Below are positions 8,578 to 21,785 of a stretch of 64,000 bases of DNA, one piece after another. Below the pieces are notes generated by a model, which saw only the letters and a program-made list of their open reading frames with translations, was not told the DNA's origin and did not search any database. The stretch's first letter is position 1; each line of letters starts with the position of its first letter. Location: contig NZ_AP023362.1 of the NCBI RefSeq assembly GCF_018326285.1, forward strand, positions 806,001 to 870,000, given 5' to 3'. The position numbers and the translations under genes are program-made. This DNA is from Mycolicibacterium sp. TY81 (GTDB lineage: Bacteria > Actinomycetota > Actinomycetes > Mycobacteriales > Mycobacteriaceae).

Positions 8578-10059
8578 ATGAGCGACGTGCCGGACTTTGA
8601 CACGGCCGGGTTGCCCGAAGAGTTGAGTGCGGTTGATCAGTTGATGCATCGCGGGGAGGCCAATCCGCGCACCCGGTCCGGCATCATGGGCGTGGAACTG
8701 CTGGACGTCACCCCGGATTGGGAGCGGTACCGCGCGGGGTTCGAGCAGGCGTCCCGCAAGGCCATCCGTCTGCGGCAGAAGGTCGTGATGCCGAGTCTGC
8801 CGACGGCGGCGGCGCGCTGGGTCGTCGACCCCGACTTCAATCTGGATTTCCACGTGCGGCGCGTGCGGGCCCCCGGCGCGGGAACGTTGCGTGAGGTCTT
8901 CGACTTCGCCGAGCTGGCGCTGCAGTCGCCGCTCGACATCTCGCGTCCGCTGTGGACGGCCACGTTGGTCGAAGGGCTGGCCGGCGGTGGCGCCGCGAAC
9001 ATCGTGCACATGAGCCACGCCGTCACCGACGGTGTGGGCAGCATGGAGATGTTCGCGAACCTCTACGACCTCGAGCGCGATCCCGCGCCGCGGCCGTCGG
9101 CGCCGTTGCCGATCCCCGAAGACCTGTCGCCGAACGACCTTGCGCGCCAGGGCATCAACGCGTTGCCGAAGGGCATCGCCAACAACGTGCTCGATGTGAC
9201 GCGCGGTGCGGCCGGGCTGCTCGGGCGCATGATGCGCGACCCGGCCGACGCGGTCGGCGGGGTGGTCGACTACGTCCGGTCGAGCCGACGGGTGATGACG
9301 CCCGCGGCGCCACCGTCGCCGGTGCTGCGGCGGCGTGGTCTGGCGTCGCGCAGCGAGGCGATCGACATCAAGTTCGGCGATCTGCACAGGGCGTCCAAGG
9401 CCGCCGAGGGCTCCATCAACGATGCCTATCTCGCCGCGCTGTGCGGCGCGCTGCGCCGCTACCACGAGGCCAAGGGCATCCCGGTGGCGACGCTGCCGAT
9501 GGCGGTGCCGGTGAACGTGCGCTCCGACTCGGACCCCGCGGGTGGCAACAGGTTTGCGGGGGTGAACATCGCCGCGCCCATCGGCGTCGTCGACCCGCGC
9601 AAGCGCATCCAGAAGGTGCGCGCCCAGATGACCCGCAAGCGCGAGGAGCGCGCCATCGAGGTGGTGGGTGTCGTCGCGCCGTTGCTGAACCTGGTGCCGG
9701 ACCCGCTGCTCGAGTCCATGGCCGGCTCGGTGGTCAATTCGGATGTGCAGGCCAGCAACGTGCCCGGCCCGCCGATGGACACCTACATCGCCGGCGCAAA
9801 GGTGCTGCGGCACTACGGAATCGGGCCCCTGCCCGGTGTCGCGATGATGGCGGTACTCATCTCGCGCAGCGGCTGGGTCACCATCAGTACCCGCTACGAC
9901 CGGGCGTCGATCAACGATCCCGAGCTGTGGGCCCGCTGCCTGCTCGACGGATTCAACGAGGTGCTGGCCCTGGGCGGGGACGGCCGGGCCATTCCGGCGT
10001 CGTTCGCGCTGTCGGACGAACAGGCCGAGCCGGCAGTGAACGGGGGTGCCGCACAATGA
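8578..10059 (+). CDS. Wax ester synthase/diacylglycerol acyltransferase (WS/DGAT)
   Basis: This 493-residue acyltransferase belongs to the family that makes triacylglycerol or wax esters from acyl-CoA. The catalytic motif HHxxxDG appears as SHAVTDG near residues 146-152: the catalytic second His and DG are kept, and the first His is Ser. The C-terminal family block includes SNVPGPPM. ATG 8578 follows ggaggag (8561-8567). The stop overlaps the next start (ATGA). It is the first gene of a three-gene acyltransferase operon matching Rv2484c-Rv2482c, so it probably supplies the terminal or an alternative acylation step of storage-lipid synthesis. Confidence 0.9.
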   Translation: MSDVPDFDTAGLPEELSAVDQLMHRGEANPRTRSGIMGVELLDVTPDWERYRAGFEQASRKAIRLRQKVVMPSLPTAAARWVVDPDFNLDFHVRRVRAPGAGTLREVFDFAELALQSPLDISRPLWTATLVEGLAGGGAANIVHMSHAVTDGVGSMEMFANLYDLERDPAPRPSAPLPIPEDLSPNDLARQGINALPKGIANNVLDVTRGAAGLLGRMMRDPADAVGGVVDYVRSSRRVMTPAAPPSPVLRRRGLASRSEAIDIKFGDLHRASKAAEGSINDAYLAALCGALRRYHEAKGIPVATLPMAVPVNVRSDSDPAGGNRFAGVNIAAPIGVVDPRKRIQKVRAQMTRKREERAIEVVGVVAPLLNLVPDPLLESMAGSVVNSDVQASNVPGPPMDTYIAGAKVLRHYGIGPLPGVAMMAVLISRSGWVTISTRYDRASINDPELWARCLLDGFNEVLALGGDGRAIPASFALSDEQAEPAVNGGAAQ

Positions 10060-11633
10060 GTTCGGACGACGACTACGCGGGCGAGTTCCGCAACGCCCGG
10101 CTGCCGGGCTCGGTGGCAGAGATTCTGGCCAGCCCCGAGGGGCCGGAGGTCGGCGCGTTCTTCGACATGGACGGCACCCTGGTCGCCGGGTTCACCGGCG
10201 TGATCATGACGCAGGACCGGTTGCGCCGCCGCCAGATGGGCGTCGGTGAGTTCATCGGCATGGTGCAGGCCGCGGTGAACCATCAGCTGGGACGCGCCGA
10301 GTTCGAGGACCTGATCGGCCGGGGCGCACGGATGCTGAACGGCAATTCGCTCAGTGACCTCGACGAGCTGGGGGAGCGGCTGTTCATCCAGCACATCAAG
10401 AAGCGGATCTATCCCGAGATGCGCGAGCTCGTCCGCGCGCACCAGGCGCGCGGGCACACCGTCGTGCTGAGCTCGTCGGCGCTGACGGTCCAGGTGGAAC
10501 CGGTGGCGAACTTCCTGGGCATCAAGAACGTGCTGTGCAACAAGTTCGAGACGAACGAGGACGGACTCATCACCGGTGAGGTGGTCCGGCCGGTGCTGTG
10601 GGGGCCCGGAAAGGCCAACGCCGCACAGCATTTCGCGGCGAACAACGGTGTCGACCTGGCGAAGAGCTACTTCTATGCCGACGGCGACGAAGACGTCGCC
10701 CTGATGTACCTGGTCGGCAATCCGCGGCCCACCAATCCGGCGGCGAAACTGGAATCGGTTGCGGCCAAGCGTGGTTGGCCGGTGCTGAAGTTCTCCAGTC
10801 GCAGTGGGAGCAGCCCCATCGCACAGCTGCGGACCTTCGCCGGTATCGCGTCGCTGGCGCCGGTCGCCGCCGGTGCGCTCGGGCTCGGGCTGTTGACCGG
10901 CAGTCGGCGCACGGGCGTCAACTTCTTCACGTCGGCGTGGAGCAAGGCGTTGATGGCGACCCTGGGCATCGACCTGAACGTGCTCGGCGCGGAGAACCTG
11001 CGGGCGCAACGGCCCGCGGTGTTCATCTTCAACCACCGCAACCAGGCGGACCCGATGATCGCCGGCGCACTGGTGAGCGACAACTTCACCTCGGTGGGCA
11101 AGAAAGAGCTGGAGAGTAACCCGATCATGGGCACCATCGGCAAGGTGATGGACGCCGCGTTCATCGACCGCGATGATCCCGCCTCGGCCATCGAGAGCCT
11201 GCACAAGATGGAAGAGCTTGCCCGCAAGGGCCTTTCGATCCTGATCGCACCGGAGGGCACGCGCCTCGACACCACCGAGGTCGGTGAGTTCAAGAAGGGC
11301 CCGTTCCGGATGGCCATGGCCGCGGGTATCCCCGTCGTGCCGATCGTGATCCGCAACGCGGAGGTGATCGCCGCGCGCGATTCGTCGACCTTCCACGCGG
11401 GCAAGGTCGATGTCGTCGTGTACCCGCCGATCTCGGTCGAGGACTGGACCCTGGACGACCTGTCGGAGCGCATCGCGGAGGTGCGTCAGCTCTATCTCGA
11501 CACCCTCCGAAAATGGCCGCACGACAAGGTGCCCGACGCCGCGCTGTACCACCGGACCGCGGCGCCGGCCGAACCTGATGAGTCGCCCGACGACAGCGGT
11601 GATGCGCCGCGCAGCGCCAAGGGCCGACGGTGA
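10056..11633 (+). CDS. plsC: HAD phosphatase-PlsC acyltransferase fusion
   Basis: This 525-residue two-domain enzyme has an N-terminal HAD-IB hydrolase with motif FFDMDGTL (about residues 35-42). The C-terminal 1-acylglycerol-3-phosphate acyltransferase carries NHRNQAD (the HX4D motif, about residue 326) and APEGTR (about residue 398). The PlsC half acylates lysophosphatidate. The HAD half is a phosphatase of the serB-like group; removing phosphate from a lipid intermediate is an attractive but unproven role. The gene is coupled to both neighbours by ATGA and GTGA overlaps. Confidence 0.9.
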   Translation: MSSDDDYAGEFRNARLPGSVAEILASPEGPEVGAFFDMDGTLVAGFTGVIMTQDRLRRRQMGVGEFIGMVQAAVNHQLGRAEFEDLIGRGARMLNGNSLSDLDELGERLFIQHIKKRIYPEMRELVRAHQARGHTVVLSSSALTVQVEPVANFLGIKNVLCNKFETNEDGLITGEVVRPVLWGPGKANAAQHFAANNGVDLAKSYFYADGDEDVALMYLVGNPRPTNPAAKLESVAAKRGWPVLKFSSRSGSSPIAQLRTFAGIASLAPVAAGALGLGLLTGSRRTGVNFFTSAWSKALMATLGIDLNVLGAENLRAQRPAVFIFNHRNQADPMIAGALVSDNFTSVGKKELESNPIMGTIGKVMDAAFIDRDDPASAIESLHKMEELARKGLSILIAPEGTRLDTTEVGEFKKGPFRMAMAAGIPVVPIVIRNAEVIAARDSSTFHAGKVDVVVYPPISVEDWTLDDLSERIAEVRQLYLDTLRKWPHDKVPDAALYHRTAAPAEPDESPDDSGDAPRSAKGRR

Positions 11634-13996
11634 AGCACACCGCGGACGACCTCGCCAGCTTCGACCCGACGGACGACGCGCTGGTGCTGACCGCGGTCGG
11701 CTCGGCTGCCGAATGGGACCTGCTCAACGACTGGCTGGCGCACCAGCGTAAGCAGCACCCGGATACCCGCCTCGAGGTGCTCCGGTTGCCGACCGAGGGG
11801 GAGCCCTCGCCCGGCACGCTGGCCCGCCTGGTGGAGCTGCTCGGCGCCGACGAAAGCCGGTCGGTGGTACCCGTCCGGGTGTTCTGGGTGCCCGCCGGGC
11901 TGCCGACGCGCTCCAAGATCGTGGGGTTGATCTCGGGCCGCGACCGGTACCGGCCACCGGAGCTGCTGCAGCGCCGCATCCTGCGCAAGGACCCGCTGCG
12001 GGCCCGGGTGGTGGCCGGTGAGCCCGCCACGGTTGCGCAGTTGCGGCAGCAGTGGAAAGACACCACGACCGCCGAAAACCCCAGGGAATTCGCCCGTTTC
12101 GTGCTGCGCCGGGCCCAGCTCGCCATCGAGCGGGTGGAGCTGCGGCTGCTGGGGCCCGAGTACAAGTCACCGCGGCTGGTCAAGCCCGAGGTGCTGGCGT
12201 CGGCGCGGTTCCGGGAGGGCCTGGAGAAAATCCCCGGCGCGACGGTCGAGAAGGCCGGCGAGATGCTCGACGAGCTCTCGACGGGCTGGAGCCGGTTCTC
12301 CGTCGACTTCATCCCGAAGATCGGGCGCGCCATCTTCAGTCGCGGTTTCGACCCCAACGTGGACTACGACCGCGAGCAGGTCGAGGCCATGCGGCACGCG
12401 CTGGAGCTGCACCCCGCCGTCCTGCTGTTCTCGCACCGGTCCTACCTCGACGGCGTGATCGTGCCGGTGGCGATGCAGGAGAACCGCCTGCCACCGGTGC
12501 ACACGTTCGCCGGCATCAACCTGGCCTTCGGCCTGATGGGGCCGATCTTCCGGCACTCCGGCGTCATCTTCATCCGGCGCAACATCGCCGGCGACCCGCT
12601 CTACAAGTACGTGCTCAAGGAGTACGTCGGGTACATCGTGGAGAAGCGCTTCAACCTCAACTGGTCCATCGAGGGCACCCGCTCCCGGACCGGAAAGATG
12701 TTGCCGCCCAAGCTCGGTCTGCTCGCCTACGTCGCCGACGCGTACTTCGACGGCCGCAGCGAGGACATCCTGCTGCAGCCCGTCTCCATCAGCTTCGACC
12801 AGCTGCACGAGACGGCCGAGTACGCCGCGTACGCCCGCGGCGGCGAGAAGACCCCCGAAGGCCTGAGCTGGCTCTACCACTACATCAAGGCACAGGGCGA
12901 CCGGAACTTCGGCAAGATCTACGTGCGGTTCCCCAAAGCGGTGTCGATGCGCGAACAGCTGGGGCCACCGGACGGTGAGATCGCCAACGACCCGGCAGCC
13001 AAACGCCTTGCGCTGCAGAAGATGGCGTTCGAGGTGGCCTGGCGCATCCTGCGGGCCACCCCGATCAACGCCACGGCGCTGGTGTCGGCGCTGCTGCTGA
13101 CCACCCGCGGTCTGGCACTGACGCTGGATCAGCTGCACCACACCCTGCAGGACGCGCTGGACTACCTTGAGCGCAAACAGATTCCGATGACCAACTCGGT
13201 CCTGCGGCTGCGCACGCCGGAGGGAGTCCGGGCCGCGCTCGATGCGATGTCCGGCGGGCATCCGGTGACGGCGGTCGACAGTGGCCGGCAGCCCGTCTGG
13301 TACATCGCGCCGCAGGACGAACACGAGGCCGCGTTCTACCGCAACACGACCATCGACGCGTTCCTGGAGACCGCCATCGTCGAGTTGGCCATGGCACACG
13401 CGGCCAAGGCGGAATCCGATCCGGTGGAGGCCTTCTGGTCGCAGGTGATGCGGTTGCGCGACCTGCTCAAGTTCGAGTTCTACTTCGCCGACTCGGCATC
13501 CTTCCGCGAGCACATCGTGGAGGAGATGTCGTGGCAGGCCAATTGCGAGCAGCAGTTGGCCGAGGGCGGCGAAGCCATCTACGCGATGCTGCGGGCCAAG
13601 CGCCCGATCATCGCCGGCGCGATGCTGCGGCCGTTCCTGGAGGCCTACGAACTGGTTGCCGACGTCTTGCGGGGTACGCCGCCCGACATCAGTGAGAAGG
13701 ACCTGACGAAGCGGGCCCTCGGCGTCGGCCGGCAGTACGTTGCACAGGGCCGGATTCGCAGCAACGAGTCGGTGTCGGCGCTGCTGTTCACGACGGCACG
13801 GCAGGTGGTCGCCGACCAGAAGCTGCTCGAGGCGGCGCCTGATCTGGAAGAGCGGCGCACGGCGTTCCTCGCCGAGCTGCGGGCGATCCTCGCGGACCTG
13901 GCGACCGTCGACTCGATCGGCTGGATCAAGTTCGACGTCCGGGAGCTGCAGCGGCGCAAGGCCAAGAAGGCCATCGACGTCATCGAGGCCGAGTAA
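11630..13996 (+). CDS. plsB2: Glycerol-3-phosphate acyltransferase
   Basis: This 788-residue membrane-associated PlsB-type enzyme starts glycerolipid synthesis by acylating glycerol-3-phosphate at sn-1. The HX4D catalytic motif is SHRSYLDG (about residue 268). IEGTRSRTG further on matches the conserved EGTRSR block. The GTG start overlaps the plsC stop. A strong hairpin terminator follows 39 bases after the stop, closing the operon. The order WS/DGAT, plsC, plsB2 places three consecutive steps from glycerol-3-phosphate toward neutral lipid on one transcript. Confidence 0.92.
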   Translation: MKHTADDLASFDPTDDALVLTAVGSAAEWDLLNDWLAHQRKQHPDTRLEVLRLPTEGEPSPGTLARLVELLGADESRSVVPVRVFWVPAGLPTRSKIVGLISGRDRYRPPELLQRRILRKDPLRARVVAGEPATVAQLRQQWKDTTTAENPREFARFVLRRAQLAIERVELRLLGPEYKSPRLVKPEVLASARFREGLEKIPGATVEKAGEMLDELSTGWSRFSVDFIPKIGRAIFSRGFDPNVDYDREQVEAMRHALELHPAVLLFSHRSYLDGVIVPVAMQENRLPPVHTFAGINLAFGLMGPIFRHSGVIFIRRNIAGDPLYKYVLKEYVGYIVEKRFNLNWSIEGTRSRTGKMLPPKLGLLAYVADAYFDGRSEDILLQPVSISFDQLHETAEYAAYARGGEKTPEGLSWLYHYIKAQGDRNFGKIYVRFPKAVSMREQLGPPDGEIANDPAAKRLALQKMAFEVAWRILRATPINATALVSALLLTTRGLALTLDQLHHTLQDALDYLERKQIPMTNSVLRLRTPEGVRAALDAMSGGHPVTAVDSGRQPVWYIAPQDEHEAAFYRNTTIDAFLETAIVELAMAHAAKAESDPVEAFWSQVMRLRDLLKFEFYFADSASFREHIVEEMSWQANCEQQLAEGGEAIYAMLRAKRPIIAGAMLRPFLEAYELVADVLRGTPPDISEKDLTKRALGVGRQYVAQGRIRSNESVSALLFTTARQVVADQKLLEAAPDLEERRTAFLAELRAILADLATVDSIGWIKFDVRELQRRKAKKAIDVIEAE

Positions 13997-14008
13997 CCCC
14001 ATCCCGGG

Positions 14009-14035
14009 TTATCCACAGTTCGCGATTCATCCACA
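14009..14035 (+). promoter_or_regulatory. Two DnaA-box-like 9-mers between plsB2 and ssb
   Basis: TTATCCACA (14009-14017) is the consensus DnaA box. TCATCCACA (14027-14035) differs by one base, in the same orientation and 18 bp away. The pair sits just before the plsB2 terminator and upstream of an ssb gene. Binding is untested; chance occurrence of such 9-mers is possible but less likely in GC-rich DNA. Confidence 0.45.
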
Positions 14036-14070
14036 ACCGGCGCCGCTCTGGGAGCGGCGCCGGTTCTTTT
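14035..14070 (+). terminator. Intrinsic terminator after plsB2
   Basis: A perfect 14-bp stem (14035-14048 with 14052-14065, arm aaccggcgccgctc) with a 3-base loop is followed by cttttg. This is a classical rho-independent terminator for the acyltransferase operon. Confidence 0.9.
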
Positions 14071-14144
14071 GTCGGTGCCTGACGGGTCAATGGACGCACA
14101 GGCCGACGAGAACGCCGGCAACACCGAATTGGATGGAGAAGCAC

Positions 14145-14594
14145 ATGTTCGAGACACCGATCACCGTGGTCGGCAACGTCGTCACCGACGTGGTCGCGCG
14201 CCGGGCCGGGGAGAGCAACGTCGCCACGTTCCGGATGGCGAGCAATTCCCGGAAGAAGACCGAGGACGGCTGGGAGCCGGGCAACTCGCTGTACGTCACC
14301 GTCAACTGCTGGGGCCGGGTGGCCGACGGGGTGGCGGGCCGGCTGTTCAAGGGCGACCCGGTGGTGGTCGTCGGTCACATCTTCACCAACGAGTACCTGG
14401 ACAAAGAGGGCAACCGGCGGTCGTCGATGGAGGTCAAGGCGACGTCTGTCGGTCCGGACATGGGCCGGTGCCAGGTCAAGATCGATCCCCGGCGGCCGAA
14501 CCCGGTCGAGCAGGAGCCATCGCAGGCGGAGCCCGAGGCCGGCCCCGAGTCACCCGAACCCGAGAATTCCGGCGCGCTGGTGCTGTCGGCATAG
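14145..14594 (+). CDS. ssb: Single-stranded DNA-binding protein paralogue
   Basis: This 149-residue OB-fold protein opens MFETPITVVGNVVTD and contains the SSB blocks FRMASNSR and VTVNCWGRVA. It corresponds to M. tuberculosis Rv2478c (often called SsbB), not to the essential SSB that lies beside rpsF and rplI. The C-terminus is a short P/E-rich tail ending SGALVLSA; the acidic DDDIPF-type tip that recruits replication partners is absent. Such paralogues are usually linked to recombination, stress or competence. ATG 14145 is preferred over 14133 because ggagaag lies at the right distance and the family starts MFET. Confidence 0.85.
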   Translation: MFETPITVVGNVVTDVVARRAGESNVATFRMASNSRKKTEDGWEPGNSLYVTVNCWGRVADGVAGRLFKGDPVVVVGHIFTNEYLDKEGNRRSSMEVKATSVGPDMGRCQVKIDPRRPNPVEQEPSQAEPEAGPESPEPENSGALVLSA

Positions 14595-14775
14595 GGGAAA
14601 TGCCGGGGCGCCTCACGAGGCCCATCGCGGGGCGCCCCGACCGCGCCATCGGGCGATTTGGCGGCTTGCCTAGGATGGTCAGCGAGTTTTCGCAGGGCCG
14701 CGCCACTTCCAGTGAGCCGGGGCTCGCGCTACGAGAACGCTTCGACGAACAGCCAACGAAAGGCATGACGACGGC

Positions 14776-16449
<1,674 letters not shown>

Positions 16450-16504
16450 CGTCGCACGTACGTGCCGATTGCGGCACGACGGCGCGACGTCAGGAGCAAG
16501 TCGG

Positions 16505-19500
16505 ATGACGGAAAATCGGGGCGGACTCAGCGGCACGACGCGGTCCGCCGGTGCGGACGGCAACGCTGGTCTCGCACGGGCATATCTGCTGACCTACCGC
16601 GGCCCCAGCGATGGTTCGCCGGCCGACGGTGGGGTCACCGCCCCGATCGACGTCGCGATGGCGACCCGCGTGTCCCCGGAGTTGCTGGCGGCGCACTATC
16701 GCCTCGGTCATCGCCGGTCGACGGGGGAGACCCTCGTCGCGATCTACTCCGCCGACGATCCCGGTCGCTTCGGCCCGGCGCTGCAGATCGTCACCGATCA
16801 CAGCGCGCTGCTGATGGATTCGGTGATGGTGCTGCTGCATCGCATCGGTGTCGCCTACACCGCGATCATGAGTCCCGAGTTCCGGGTGCGGCGTGATGCG
16901 GCGGGCGAGGTCGTCGCGATGGGTCCGGCGGGTGACCCCAGCGCCCCGGCCGACGGCGTCGACGAGACCTGGATCCATGTGCAGCTGGCGACCATGGGTG
17001 ACGGCAAGGCCGTCGCCGAGGCCGCGGCTGTGCTGCCGCACGCCCTGACCGACACGCGGGCGGTGGAACTCGATACGCCGGCGATGAACGCCGCGCTCGT
17101 GGGGTTGGCCAACGCGCTCGACGCCGACCACAACGGCCGGTTCCCCGGCTACGACCGGCGTGACGTGGCGGCCCTGCTGCGCTGGCTGGCCGACGGGCAC
17201 TTCGTCCTGCTGGGCTACCAGCAGTGCACCGTGGAGGACGGGCAGGCGCAGGTGGACCCGGCGACCCGGCTCGGCGTGGCCAAGCTGCGCACCGACGTGC
17301 TGCCGCCGCTCGCGGGCGACGACGAACTGCTGGCGGTGGCCCAGGCCACCATGCCGAGTTACCTGCGCTACGGCGCCTACCCGTACATCGTGGTGGTCCG
17401 CGAGAGCGCGGGGCCGAACGGTCCGGCGCGTGAGCACCGCTTCATCGGTCAGTTCACCGTGACCGCGGGTAACGCCAATGTGCTTGAGATTCCCTTGATC
17501 TCACGTCGCGTCAACGAGGCATTGGCCTTGTCCCAGGGAGATCCGAGCCGGCCCGGGCAGCTGATGCTCGACATCATCCAGACCATTCCGCGCTCGGAGC
17601 TGTTCTCCCTGACCGCGCGCGACCTCGTCGCGATGGGCAAGTCCGTCATCGACCTGGGTTCGCGGCGGCGCGCGCTGCTGTTCCTGCGCGCCGACAAGCT
17701 GGCCCACTTCGTGTCGTGCCTGGTGTACCTGCCGCGCGACCGCTACACCACCGACGTCCGGCTGGCCATGCAGGACATCCTGGTGCGCGAACTCGGCGGC
17801 GAGAGCATCGAGTACACCGCCCGGGTCAGTGAATCGCCTTGGGCCGTCGTACATTTCACCGTCCGGCTGGGCGAGTCCGCGAGCCCCGCGACCATCGACA
17901 CGTCGACCGCCAACGAAACCCGTATCCAGGGTCTGCTGACCGAGGCCGCCCGTACCTGGGGCGACCGCCTGATCGGGGCGGTCACGCCCGGCACCATCAC
18001 CCGCGCCGAGGCCGAGCACTACGCGGTGGCGTTCCCCGAGGTCTACAAGCAGGCGTTCACGCCGGCCGGTGCCATCGAGGGCATCAGCATCATCGATCAG
18101 CTGCAGGACGACAGCGTCAAACTGGTGCTGGACTATCCCGAAGCCGGGCCCGACGACGACGGCACCGCCCAACTCACGTGGTATCTGGCCGGCCGGTCGG
18201 CCTCGCTGAGTGAGCTGCTGCCGATGCTGCAGTCGATGGGCGTGGTGGTGCTGGAGGAGCAGCCGTTCAACGTCGTGCGCGCCGACGGCATGCCGGTGTG
18301 GATCTACCAGTTCAAGATTTCCCGGCACCACTCCACCGTCGACGCCCCGGAAGCCGAGCGCGAAGTCATCGCCACCCGCTTCGCCGACGCGGTCACCGCC
18401 ATCTGGCAGGGCAAGGTGGAGATCGACCGGTTCAACGAGCTGGTGCTGAGCGCGGGACTGACCTGGCAGCAGGTGACGATCCTGCGGGCCTACGCGAAAT
18501 ACCTGCGGCAGGCCGGTTTTCCGTACAGCCAGTCCCACATCGAGACGGTGTTGCGGGACAACCCGGCCACTGCGAAGTCGCTCGTCGAACTCTTCGAGGC
18601 GGTGTTCGACCCGACCGGGGCCGACGCCGCGGATCGCGCCCAAACGGCCGCGGCCGCCGTTGCCGCGGACATCGACGCCCTCGTGAGCCTCGACACCGAC
18701 CGCGTGCTGCGGGCCTTCGCGGCGCTCGTGCAGGCCACCCTCCGCACCAACTACTACGTGACGGCGCCCGGCTCGGCGCGGCAGCGAAACGCGTTGTCGT
18801 TCAAGCTCAACCCGCAGCTCATCGACGAATTGCCGCTGCCCAGGCCCAAATACGAGATCTTCGTGTACTCGCCGCGGGTCGAAGGCGTGCACCTGCGGTT
18901 CGGCAACGTGGCGCGCGGCGGCCTGCGCTGGTCGGACCGGCGGGAGGACTTCCGCACCGAAATCCTGGGCCTGGTCAAGGCACAGGCGGTGAAGAACGCC
19001 GTCATCGTGCCCGTCGGTGCCAAGGGTGGCTTCGTGCTGAAGTCGCCGCCCGCCCCCACCGGTGACGCGGCTGCCGATCGCGATGCCCTGCGCAACGAAG
19101 GCGTCGCCTGCTACCGGCTGTTCATCGCCGGCCTGCTCGACGTCACCGACAACGTCGAGACGGCCACCGGCGCTGTCGTGCCGCCGCCGCAGGTGGTGCG
19201 CCGCGACGGCGACGACGCCTACCTGGTGGTCGCCGCCGACAAGGGCACCGCGACGTTCTCCGACATCGCCAACGATGTCGCCAAGTCATACGGCTTCTGG
19301 CTCGGCGACGCGTTCGCCTCCGGTGGTTCGGTGGGTTATGACCACAAGGCGATGGGCATCACCGCCAAGGGCGCGTGGGAGTCGGTCAAACGGCACTTCC
19401 GCGAGATCGGGCACGACACCCAGACGCAGGACTTCACCGTCGTCGGCGTCGGCGACATGAGCGGCGACGTGTTCGGCAACGGCATGTTGCTGTCCAAGCA

Positions 19501-21364
19501 CATTCGCCTCGTGGCGGCCTTCGACCACCGGCACATCTTCCTGGACCCGAACCCCGATGCGGCCCGCTCGTGGATCGAACGCGACCGGATGTTCAAACTG
19601 CCCCGGTCGAGCTGGGACGACTACGACAAATCGCTCATCAGCGAGGGCGGTGGCGTCTACAGCCGCGACCAGAAGTCCATCACGATCAGCCCGCAGGTGC
19701 GCGCGGCGCTGGGTCTGGCCGCCGACGTCACCGAGCTGACCCCGCCGGCGCTGATGAAGTCGATCCTGCTGGCGCCGGTCGACCTGTTCTGGAACGGCGG
19801 TATCGGCACCTACATCAAGGCCGAGACCGAGTCGGACGCCGACGTCGGTGACCGCGCCAACGACGCCATCCGGGTCAACGGAAATCAGGTGCGCGCCAAG
19901 GTGGTCGGCGAGGGTGGCAACCTCGGTGTGACGCAGCGCGGCCGCATCGAGTTCGATCTGGCCGGCGGCCACATCAACACCGACGCCATGGACAACTCGG
20001 CGGGTGTGGACTGCTCCGACCACGAGGTCAACATCAAGATTCTGGTCGACGCACTGGTGACCTCGGGCAAGGTCGCGGCCGCCGAGCGCACCGACCTGCT
20101 GATGTCGATGACCGACGAGGTGGGCCGGCTCGTGCTGGCCGACAACATCTCTCAGAACGACCTGATGGGCACCAGCCGCGCCAACGCCGCCAGCCTGCTG
20201 CCGGTGCACGCCGCCCAGATTCGCAATCTGGCCGCCGAACGCGGCCTGAATCGCGAGCTGGAGGCGTTGCCGTCGGACAAGGAGATCCGCCGGCGGATGG
20301 AGACCGGGCTGGGGCTGACCTCGCCGGAGCTGGCCACCCTGATGGCGCACGTGAAGCTCGCGCTCAAAGAGGACGTGCTGAACAGTGATCTGCCCGACCA
20401 GGAGGTGTTCGCCGGACGACTGCCGGACTACTTCCCGGAGGAGCTGCGGGACCGGTTCGCCGCGGATATCCGGTCGCACCAGCTGCGCCGGGAGATCATC
20501 ACCACGATGCTGGTGAACGACCTCGTCGACACCGCGGGCATCACCTACGCGTACCGCGTCGCCGAAGACGTCGGCGTGGGGCCGGTCGACGCGGTCCGCA
20601 GCTACGTCGCGGTCGACAAGATCTTCCGGGTCGGCGAGGTGTGGCGGAACATCCGGGCGGCCGGCCTGGCCGGTGTCCCGGTGGACGTCACCGACCGCAT
20701 GACGCTGGACCTGCGTCGCCTCATCGACCGCGCCGGGCGCTGGCTGCTGAACTACCGGCCCCAGCCGCTGGCGGTGGGCGCCGAGGCCAACCGGTTCGCG
20801 GCGAAGGTGGCCGAGCTCACGCCGCAGATGGCGCAGTGGCTGCGTGGCGACGACAAGGCCATCGCCGAGACCGATGCGGCGCAGTTCGTGGCCGCCGGTG
20901 TCTCGCCGGACCTGGCGTACATGGTGGCCACCGGTCTGTACCAGTACAGCCTGCTGGACGTCATCGACATCGCCGACATCGCCGAGCGTGAGCCCGCCGA
21001 GGTCGCGGACACGTACTTCGCGCTGACGGACAACCTGGGCATCGACAACCTGCTCACCGCGGTCTCCGAACTCAGTCGCAATGACCGCTGGCATTCGTTG
21101 GCGCGCTTGGCGATTCGGGACGACATCTACGGGTCCATCCGGTCGCTGTGCATCGACGTGATGGCGGTCGGTGAGGTCGACGAGACCGGCGAGCAGAAGA
21201 TCCACGAGTGGGCGTCGACCAACAGTTCCCGGGTGATGCGGGCCCGGCGGACGCTGACCGAGATCCTGGGTGACGAGGTGCGTGACCTGGCGACCCTGTC
21301 GGTGGCCGCGCGGCAACTGCGGAGCATGACCACGAGAACGACGGGAACGGGCAATCAGGGATGA
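16505..21364 (+). CDS. gdh: NAD-dependent glutamate dehydrogenase, 180-kDa class
   Basis: This 1619-residue enzyme of the large L_180 class oxidises glutamate to 2-oxoglutarate and ammonia with NAD+. It has long N-terminal regulatory (ACT-like) regions and a central catalytic domain containing [10 protein letters not shown] (about residue 838). [13 protein letters not shown] and [11 protein letters not shown] mark the substrate and nucleotide part. ATG 16505 follows aggag (16491-16495). Length and order match Rv2476c, which is controlled by the FHA protein GarA and PknG in mycobacteria. No frameshift occurs across almost 4.9 kb. Confidence 0.95.
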   Translation: MTENRGGLSGTTRSAGADGNAGLARAYLLTYRGPSDGSPADGGVTAPIDVAMATRVSPELLAAHYRLGHRRSTGETLVAIYSADDPGRFGPALQIVTDHSALLMDSVMVLLHRIGVAYTAIMSPEFRVRRDAAGEVVAMGPAGDPSAPADGVDETWIHVQLATMGDGKAVAEAAAVLPHALTDTRAVELDTPAMNAALVGLANALDADHNGRFPGYDRRDVAALLRWLADGHFVLLGYQQCTVEDGQAQVDPATRLGVAKLRTDVLPPLAGDDELLAVAQATMPSYLRYGAYPYIVVVRESAGPNGPAREHRFIGQFTVTAGNANVLEIPLISRRVNEALALSQGDPSRPGQLMLDIIQTIPRSELFSLTARDLVAMGKSVIDLGSRRRALLFLRADKLAHFVSCLVYLPRDRYTTDVRLAMQDILVRELGGESIEYTARVSESPWAVVHFTVRLGESASPATIDTSTANETRIQGLLTEAARTWGDRLIGAVTPGTITRAEAEHYAVAFPEVYKQAFTPAGAIEGISIIDQLQDDSVKLVLDYPEAGPDDDGTAQLTWYLAGRSASLSELLPMLQSMGVVVLEEQPFNVVRADGMPVWIYQFKISRHHSTVDAPEAEREVIATRFADAVTAIWQGKVEIDRFNELVLSAGLTWQQVTILRAYAKYLRQAGFPYSQSHIETVLRDNPATAKSLVELFEAVFDPTGADAADRAQTAAAAVAADIDALVSLDTDRVLRAFAALVQATLRTNYYVTAPGSARQRNALSFKLNPQLIDELPLPRPKYEIFVYSPRVEGVHLRFGNVARGGLRWSDRREDFRTEILGLVKAQAVKNAVIVPVGAKGGFVLKSPPAPTGDAAADRDALRNEGVACYRLFIAGLLDVTDNVETATGAVVPPPQVVRRDGDDAYLVVAADKGTATFSDIANDVAKSYGFWLGDAFASGGSVGYDHKAMGITAKGAWESVKRHFREIGHDTQTQDFTVVGVGDMSGDVFGNGMLLSKHIRLVAAFDHRHIFLDPNPDAARSWIERDRMFKLPRSSWDDYDKSLISEGGGVYSRDQKSITISPQVRAALGLAADVTELTPPALMKSILLAPVDLFWNGGIGTYIKAETESDADVGDRANDAIRVNGNQVRAKVVGEGGNLGVTQRGRIEFDLAGGHINTDAMDNSAGVDCSDHEVNIKILVDALVTSGKVAAAERTDLLMSMTDEVGRLVLADNISQNDLMGTSRANAASLLPVHAAQIRNLAAERGLNRELEALPSDKEIRRRMETGLGLTSPELATLMAHVKLALKEDVLNSDLPDQEVFAGRLPDYFPEELRDRFAADIRSHQLRREIITTMLVNDLVDTAGITYAYRVAEDVGVGPVDAVRSYVAVDKIFRVGEVWRNIRAAGLAGVPVDVTDRMTLDLRRLIDRAGRWLLNYRPQPLAVGAEANRFAAKVAELTPQMAQWLRGDDKAIAETDAAQFVAAGVSPDLAYMVATGLYQYSLLDVIDIADIAEREPAEVADTYFALTDNLGIDNLLTAVSELSRNDRWHSLARLAIRDDIYGSIRSLCIDVMAVGEVDETGEQKIHEWASTNSSRVMRARRTLTEILGDEVRDLATLSVAARQLRSMTTRTTGTGNQG

Positions 21365-21371
21365 TGGGCGG

Positions 21372-21785
21372 GTGACTGAACGCTTCACGACGCCGGTGCC
21401 GGTGCGCTGGTCGGACATCGACATGTATCAGCATGTCAACCACGCCACCATGGTGACCATCCTCGAGGAGGCGCGGGTGCCGTTCCTCACCGAGCCCTTC
21501 GCCGAGGACGTCGCCACCACCGGCCTGCTGATCGCCGAGGTCAACGTGAAGTACAAGGACCAACTGCGCCTTGTCGATTCACCGCTGCAGGTGACCATCT
21601 GGACCAACCGGCTGCGTGCCTGCGACTTCACGCTGGGCTATGAGGTGCGGTCGGCGCAGGCCGATCCGGATTCCAAGCCGGCCGTGATCGGGGAGACCCA
21701 ACTGGCCACCTTCAACATCGAGCGACAGATGCTGGTGCGCATCGCCCCGCATCAGCGGGAGTACCTGCAGCGTTTCGCGCGATGA
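21372..21785 (+). CDS. Acyl-CoA thioesterase, 4HBT hotdog family
   Basis: This 137-residue single hotdog domain resembles Rv2475c. The active-site region VRWSDIDMYQHVNHA (about residues 11-25) has the 4-hydroxybenzoyl-CoA thioesterase pattern with the catalytic Asp. The likely reaction is hydrolysis of an acyl-CoA; the substrate is unknown. It starts at GTG 21372, seven bases after the gdh stop, and overlaps the next gene by ATGA, so it probably belongs to the gdh transcript. Confidence 0.85.
   Translation: MTERFTTPVPVRWSDIDMYQHVNHATMVTILEEARVPFLTEPFAEDVATTGLLIAEVNVKYKDQLRLVDSPLQVTIWTNRLRACDFTLGYEVRSAQADPDSKPAVIGETQLATFNIERQMLVRIAPHQREYLQRFAR

Noticed and set aside
8952..10055. Upstream in-frame extension of the HAD-PlsC protein
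   Set aside because: The extension lies wholly inside the WS/DGAT gene in another frame and is low-complexity; the ATGA overlap at 10056 and the family N-terminus give the real start.
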